Positions 60,533 through 64,000 of a stretch of DNA of 64,000 bases are shown here, one piece after another. This stretch comes from Pontibacillus marinus BH030004 = DSM 16465 (GTDB taxonomy: Bacteria > Bacillota > Bacilli > Bacillales > BH030062). Position 1 is the first letter of the stretch. Each line of letters opens with the position of its first letter. The notes beneath the pieces were generated by a model. That model was not told the origin of the DNA and did not search any database. It saw nothing but the letters and a program-made list of their open reading frames with translations. The stretch lies in contig NZ_AULJ01000031.1 of NCBI RefSeq assembly GCF_000425225.1, positions 22,958-86,957 of the forward strand. Direction: 5' to 3'. A program made the position numbers and the translations under genes.

Positions 60533-60607
60533 ATGTTGAATGATCAATAGGCGAATAAACACGATAGTGATAAACTAACTTCAAAACGGGTGGACCAGGG
60601 GGATATT

Positions 60608-60949
60608 ATGTGTGGAAATTGCTTTATTTTAACTGAATTGTTTAAAACAGCTGATAGTAACCCTCACCAAAATTACTTTCCTATATTGGCGCTGTTAAAG
60701 GAAATGAATAAGCAAAGTAGAATTGATCTATTTGCTGGAGATTGTCCATTAGAGGAAGTTGAGAGACATTTATCAGAGGAAAAACATTATACCATTCAAC
60801 ACTATTTTAAATGTGTGGATTGCAATCAATATTTTTTAATTGGAGCATGTATAAGAGGTATGCCTATTTATAAATGCTTGGATGATTTAAAAGATTTAAA
60901 GGTAAAGAGCACACTTTGGGGAAGTTGTGGAAGTATTTTTGAAGAGTGA
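60608..60949 (+). CDS. Hypothetical protein with Cys pairs (113 aa)
   Basis: ATG 60608 follows AGGGGGAT, and the in-frame GTG at 60590 lies before that site. The product starts MCGNCFILTELFKTADSNPH and contains a second pair, KCVDCNQYFLIGACIRG, so a small zinc-binding fold is likely. The pattern YFKCVDCNQYFLIG resembles small immunity-type proteins with a zinc ribbon, but I cannot assign a family. Confidence 0.62.
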   Translation: MCGNCFILTELFKTADSNPHQNYFPILALLKEMNKQSRIDLFAGDCPLEEVERHLSEEKHYTIQHYFKCVDCNQYFLIGACIRGMPIYKCLDDLKDLKVKSTLWGSCGSIFEE

Positions 60950-61004
60950 AAAAAATACATATTTAAATTATAGATTTGCTAAAAACTTATGCAGCATTAT
61001 AAAG

Positions 61005-61070
61005 ATTATCTCTAAATCAAGTCTTCAGCATTAGGGCGCGTTTGTTTAATAACGTGTCTTTTTTTTATTT
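61005..61070 (+). repeat. Array tag 2 (ATCTCTA..TCAAGTCTTCA..GGGCGC) with terminator
   Basis: The tag at 61005-61040 continues into a hairpin (GCGCGTT with AACGTGT, two G-U pairs) and a T8 run. It separates the 60608 gene from the 61141 gene. Confidence 0.78.
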
Positions 61071-61140
61071 GAAGATGAAGGAATTAAAATGGGGTTGGTT
61101 GAAGTTGTAAGTTAAGTATGTTTAACCACGGAGGCGTTAT

Positions 61141-61719
61141 ATGTTTGAAAGGTTTCAATATGCTTTTAATGCAGTAAATGAAACAGAAAAGTCCGATCAA
61201 ATAAAGATACCTGAACAAATTTTGGATAAAACAATAGGGTCTAAGGAATTTTTTCAGAATTTTGAAGGTCAAGTATTTAATAAGGGACTATATAGGGTTC
61301 ACAAAATAAGGGAAATAGAAAAATGGAATGATATAATCGTTGAAGCATTTCCCGCGTATCAAAATAAAATCTTATGTTTTTCATATGATTGGTTAGGAAG
61401 ACACTTTGCTTTAGATTTTACCAGGATTTATGAAAAGGAACCTTTAATAGTAATGTTTGAACCTGGTACTGGAGAAGCCCTTGAAATTCCTTCTACATTT
61501 TTAACATTTCACGAAGAGGAACTTGTAGATTATTCAAATGCAGCTTTAGCAAGAGACTTCTTTTATGAATGGAGAAAAACTAATAATTTCAATTCATTAG
61601 GAAGGGATAAATGTGTTGGTTATAAGAAACCTTTATTTTTAGGGGGAGATGACGAGGTAGGCAATCTAGAAATTTTAGATATGGAAGTATATTGGGGGAT
61701 TATAGGACAATTAATATAA
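61141..61719 (+). CDS. Immunity-type protein (GAD-like plus DUF1851/Tdi1 C-terminal domain)
   Basis: The 192-aa protein ends with the DUF1851 signature: CVGYKKPLFLGGDDEVGNLE, then ILDMEVYWGIIGQL. The N-terminal part (about residues 20-120) has the layout of the GAD-like domain usually fused to it. This combination is used by the T6SS immunity protein Tdi1 and by many orphan immunity proteins in Bacilli. It would neutralise a cognate toxin in the cytoplasm. GGAGGCG precedes the ATG. No toxin gene is in view. Confidence 0.72.
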   Translation: MFERFQYAFNAVNETEKSDQIKIPEQILDKTIGSKEFFQNFEGQVFNKGLYRVHKIREIEKWNDIIVEAFPAYQNKILCFSYDWLGRHFALDFTRIYEKEPLIVMFEPGTGEALEIPSTFLTFHEEELVDYSNAALARDFFYEWRKTNNFNSLGRDKCVGYKKPLFLGGDDEVGNLEILDMEVYWGIIGQLI

Positions 61720-61771
61720 TTTTTAAGTTGTTTGGTCAAGATACGAGGATACAATTTAATAATACAATGAT

Positions 61772-62260
61772 ATGGGATGGATCACTTTGAATATAGATAA
61801 AGAAATAAAAAAGCTAATGAACAGCCGACTACTTAAAAGGGAAGAGGATATCAAGATTTTTGAGGACGCAATAATAAATGTATTAAATAAAAGTGATGTA
61901 ACAGGCATCAGAATATTATGTTATGGCTTTTATGATGAAACAGAAAATGATGAGGCTATGTTTTCCTTGATTCATGCCATTGAATCTTATGATAAAACTT
62001 ATCCTTTAGAGGATACTTTGACTGAATTTGCAACTGCTGTTCCCAATATGATACCTCATGCGAGAGAATGGGCTAAGACAATACATAAAAGAATCTTAAA
62101 TGATCCAGTTAGTCTTGAAACATATGTGAAAGTCGTTGCAGGTATAGATGAAAAAGCTAGAGTTGTTATTATGGGTATTATTAAAGAAATAAGAGATAAA
62201 AAACCTTCTCGTTTTAAAAGTGCCACCGACCTTTTTTTGAAATCTAACTTTAATGAATGA
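61772..62260 (+). CDS. Imm30-like immunity protein
   Basis: The 162-aa helical protein contains GFYDETENDEAMFSLIHAIE, a pattern I associate with the Imm30 family, followed by MIPHAREWAKTIHKRILNDP. Imm30 proteins accompany polymorphic toxins. The start is either ATG 61772, without a clear ribosome site, or TTG 61787 after GGGATGG. It probably shares a transcript with the DUF1851 gene 52 bases upstream. Confidence 0.6.
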   Translation: MGWITLNIDKEIKKLMNSRLLKREEDIKIFEDAIINVLNKSDVTGIRILCYGFYDETENDEAMFSLIHAIESYDKTYPLEDTLTEFATAVPNMIPHAREWAKTIHKRILNDPVSLETYVKVVAGIDEKARVVIMGIIKEIRDKKPSRFKSATDLFLKSNFNE

Positions 62261-62306
62261 ATATTCTCTATTACATTAAGGAAGAGAATTTCATCAATTA
62301 TATTAA

Positions 62307-62368
62307 ATATCTTGAATTCAAGTCTTCATTTAACGGGCGCTTTCCTGGAATAAGGAGAAGCCTTTTTG
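62307..62368 (+). repeat. Array tag 3 with terminator
   Basis: ATATCTTGAATTCAAGTCTT, then CATTTAACGGGCGC, leads into a hairpin (GGCGCTTTCCT with AGGAGAAGCC) and T5. It separates the Imm30-like gene from the 62493 gene. Confidence 0.78.
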
Positions 62369-62492
62369 TTTGTCTTGATCGTATAATAAATAGGTTACTA
62401 ATTGGATATTTATGTTAAAATAAGTGTGAATTGTGAAGAGGTTTATTTAACTCAAAGCTAGCAAGTTTGTTAAAAAGGATCGGAGGATTATT

Positions 62493-62741
62493 ATGCAAGG
62501 ATTGAAATGGATTAGTGTATTAACAACAATAATTGGAGTCATTTTTATGATATATGGATGGACACAATCCTGGGGGTTTGGGGCTCCTTCTTCCGAGTAT
62601 GAAACTGTGTTAATGAAAAGAACTGTTCGCACTTATGTATTTAGTATATCTGGATTTATATTATTAATATTGGGAATTTCAATAGAACTAGTGAGAGACA
62701 ATTTGAAAGGCTGTTTTTATGAGTTAGAAAATAAAAATTGA
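62493..62741 (+). CDS. Small two-helix membrane protein (82 aa)
   Basis: The helices are WISVLTTIIGVIFMIYGWTQ and YVFSISGFILLILGISIEL, with a Ser/Glu-containing outer loop (SWGFGAPSSEYETVLMKR). CGGAGGA precedes the ATG. It is a single-gene cassette between tags 3 and 4. A membrane immunity role is possible by position only. Confidence 0.65.
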   Translation: MQGLKWISVLTTIIGVIFMIYGWTQSWGFGAPSSEYETVLMKRTVRTYVFSISGFILLILGISIELVRDNLKGCFYELENKN

Positions 62742-62808
62742 ACTTAATTAAGAAAATAGAGAGTTAGAACTTTTTAGGAAACGTGAGCTATAGCTAAATA
62801 ATTAGTAG

Positions 62809-62877
62809 TTACCTCGATTTCAAGTCTTCAGTATTAGGGCGCAATCATGTAGTAATGATTGTGCTTATTTTTTTGAG
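62809..62877 (+). repeat. Array tag 4 with terminator
   Basis: ACCTCGATTTCAAGTCTTCA, then GTATTAGGGCGC, continues into GCGCAATCAT/ATGATTGTGC (10-bp stem) and T7. It is the clearest case of tag fused to terminator. Confidence 0.82.
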
Positions 62878-62964
62878 AAGAGAAGGATATGTCTTGGTAT
62901 TAATCGAAATAATTGGTGTTGATAATTTGGAAATATTCATCAGGTTGATGAGGGGGGAGAAGTA

Positions 62965-63231
62965 ATGTCTCTTGAAAAAATTAATACGGCAATTAATTAT
63001 TTAAAAAAGAATGAATATATAAAGGAAGCTGAGGATTTGGAGATAATTCTTAACCAGCTAAAGAAAGACTTAAATAATAAAGAAATTTTAGAAAAACTTA
63101 TTCAAAGGTGTCATATTCGTTGGTTAGGTGATCTCTATATTAGAGATTTTCAAGGAGGTTCCGAATGGTGGCAACTACTTGGTGAGATTGATGATTATGC
63201 AAATAACAAGTTCAAATCAGTGAATGATTAG
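62965..63231 (+). CDS. Hypothetical small protein (88 aa)
   Basis: The protein is helical, with CHIRWLGDLYIRDFQGGSEW then WQLLGEIDDYAN near its C-terminus, a Trp-rich motif that looks family-like but that I cannot name. GAGGGGGGAG precedes the ATG. It lies 11 bases before the next gene in the same cassette. Confidence 0.65.
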   Translation: MSLEKINTAINYLKKNEYIKEAEDLEIILNQLKKDLNNKEILEKLIQRCHIRWLGDLYIRDFQGGSEWWQLLGEIDDYANNKFKSVND

Positions 63232-63242
63232 AGTGTAAGGAA

Positions 63243-63938
63243 GTGAATTTATTGCCTATTCTTAGTGAATTTGATTTAGACATACCATACTTAAATAGGG
63301 AGGGTAGTAAAGAAGATTACGAAAAGAATTGGAAAGAACGCAGGATGAGGTTTAGGGATGAAGTCCGTTGTGTAGCGTCACTGCTTGAAAGGAATTTTGA
63401 AAAATATAAAACAGAGGACTGCTGGAAGGTTTTGGTGGAGTGTGTAGAGGATATGAAAGACAATAACAACGAACACAAACTCGTAGGTGGTGTTAGTCAT
63501 GTTAAAGTTGGCTTAAATATTGATTATTACTTTAACTTACATAATTATGAGAAGAAATTATTAATTTACAAACTTTTAGAAAAAGGTATTAATATAGTTA
63601 TTAAGGAAAAAGAATGGGATAAAAAACCGTTTCAAAGAATGTATCAGAAGGTTAGTGATTGTAACTACAATAACCAATGGATTTGGAATAAGCCTAAGAA
63701 AAGCCCGAATAGAAAATATATTGCAGAAGTATCCTGTGAGCATAATATTGATAATTTTAAGGTCAGCATAATAATTAAAAATAAAGCGAAAGAGATTGTT
63801 AAAGAAGAAAAGATAATAGAAGAACGGCCAAACGAATGGGCATTTGCTCAGCATTTTGGAAGCTTGAAGTGGTTCTCATCAAATGAAGTAGCATTAATAG
63901 ACAAGAAAGGTATTAATACATACAGTATTCAAATATAG
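63243..63938 (+). CDS. Hypothetical protein (231 aa)
   Basis: A GTG start at 63243 is preceded by GTAAGGA. The protein is soluble and Lys/Asn/Glu-rich, with a beta-rich C-terminal segment (KYIAEVSCEHNIDNFKVSII; EWAFAQHFGSLKWFSSNEVA). No family was recognised. It forms a two-gene cassette with the 62965 gene, closed by tag 5. Confidence 0.65.
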   Translation: MNLLPILSEFDLDIPYLNREGSKEDYEKNWKERRMRFRDEVRCVASLLERNFEKYKTEDCWKVLVECVEDMKDNNNEHKLVGGVSHVKVGLNIDYYFNLHNYEKKLLIYKLLEKGINIVIKEKEWDKKPFQRMYQKVSDCNYNNQWIWNKPKKSPNRKYIAEVSCEHNIDNFKVSIIIKNKAKEIVKEEKIIEERPNEWAFAQHFGSLKWFSSNEVALIDKKGINTYSIQI

Positions 63939-63964
63939 ATGGAAAAATCAAATGATATGTGAAA

Positions 63965-64000
63965 ATATATCTCGAGATCAAGTATTCCAGAAACGGGCGC
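63965..64000 (+). repeat. Array tag 5, cut by the window edge
   Basis: ATATCTCGAGATCAAGTATT, then CCAGAAACGGGCGC, ends exactly at the last base. The following terminator and next cassette are beyond the window. Confidence 0.75.

Noticed and set aside
60590..60607. GTG start for the Cys-pair protein
   Set aside because: The AGGGGGAT ribosome site lies downstream of this codon and fits ATG 60608.

Overview
The window comes from a low-GC Gram-positive bacterium of the Bacillaceae, probably a moderately halophilic genus such as Halobacillus or Pontibacillus. The evidence is strong AGGAGG-type ribosome binding sites with frequent GTG/TTG starts, LxGC/AxC lipoprotein signals, catabolite (cre) sites, a PyrR leader, and Bacillus-type gene sets (ykoFEDC, dctBSR, ppaC, codBA, DUF1851 and Imm30-like immunity genes). 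The genus is an inference from gene content. No rRNA, tRNA or CRISPR array was seen.

1-24.3 kb is mainly metabolic. It holds a truncated subtilase, an NRDE hydrolase and a cre-controlled acetate-type Na+ symporter operon. Next come a SEC-C protein, a TPP-riboswitch-controlled thiamin/HMP importer (ykoFEDC), an N-acetylglucosamine PTS permease, a LysM protein, and ilvE divergent from cstA. A small accessory block lies at 17.2-18.5 kb, followed by codBA behind a PyrR attenuator and several lipoproteins. Nine copies of one GTGCCTGACCCCC palindrome lie here, nearly all at gene 3' ends, and none lies in the remaining 40 kb. A separate array of seven units at an exact 21-bp period lies at 7.16-7.30 kb.

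24.6-40.8 kb starts with a TIM-barrel isomerase-like gene and ppaC. A complete C4-dicarboxylate system follows: the DctB co-sensor, the DctS/DctR two-component pair, a TRAP transporter (dctPQM), then an MFS exporter-like gene and a D-malate/tartrate dehydrogenase. After that come a Gfo/Idh/MocA oxidoreductase and a set of azoreductase, MarR regulator and pirin genes that share five copies of one GTTG-N6-CAAC operator-like dyad.

40.9-56.4 kb contains a hendecad-repeat coiled-coil protein, a cold-shock gene with a long leader, an M3 oligoendopeptidase, a HIT/NUDIX/methyltransferase operon, a VOC protein and an alpha/beta hydrolase. At 49.1-51.8 kb is an island of small membrane proteins and lipoproteins, one interrupted by an in-frame TGA. 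A membrane-anchored sugar-binding protein with a YesM/YesN-type two-component system (52.4-56.4 kb) sits upstream of a cre-preceded sugar ABC importer that lacks its ATPase (56.7-59.8 kb).

59.9 kb to the end is the most unusual region. Small genes, two of which resemble polymorphic-toxin immunity proteins (GAD-like/DUF1851 and Imm30-like), are arranged as short cassettes of one or two genes. The cassettes are separated by a recurring intergenic tag (ATCTCGA.. TCAAGTCTTCA.. GGGCGC) that in most copies runs into a rho-independent terminator. One copy is a head-to-head double. The array runs off the right edge and may be an orphan-immunity array assembled by recombination at the tag.
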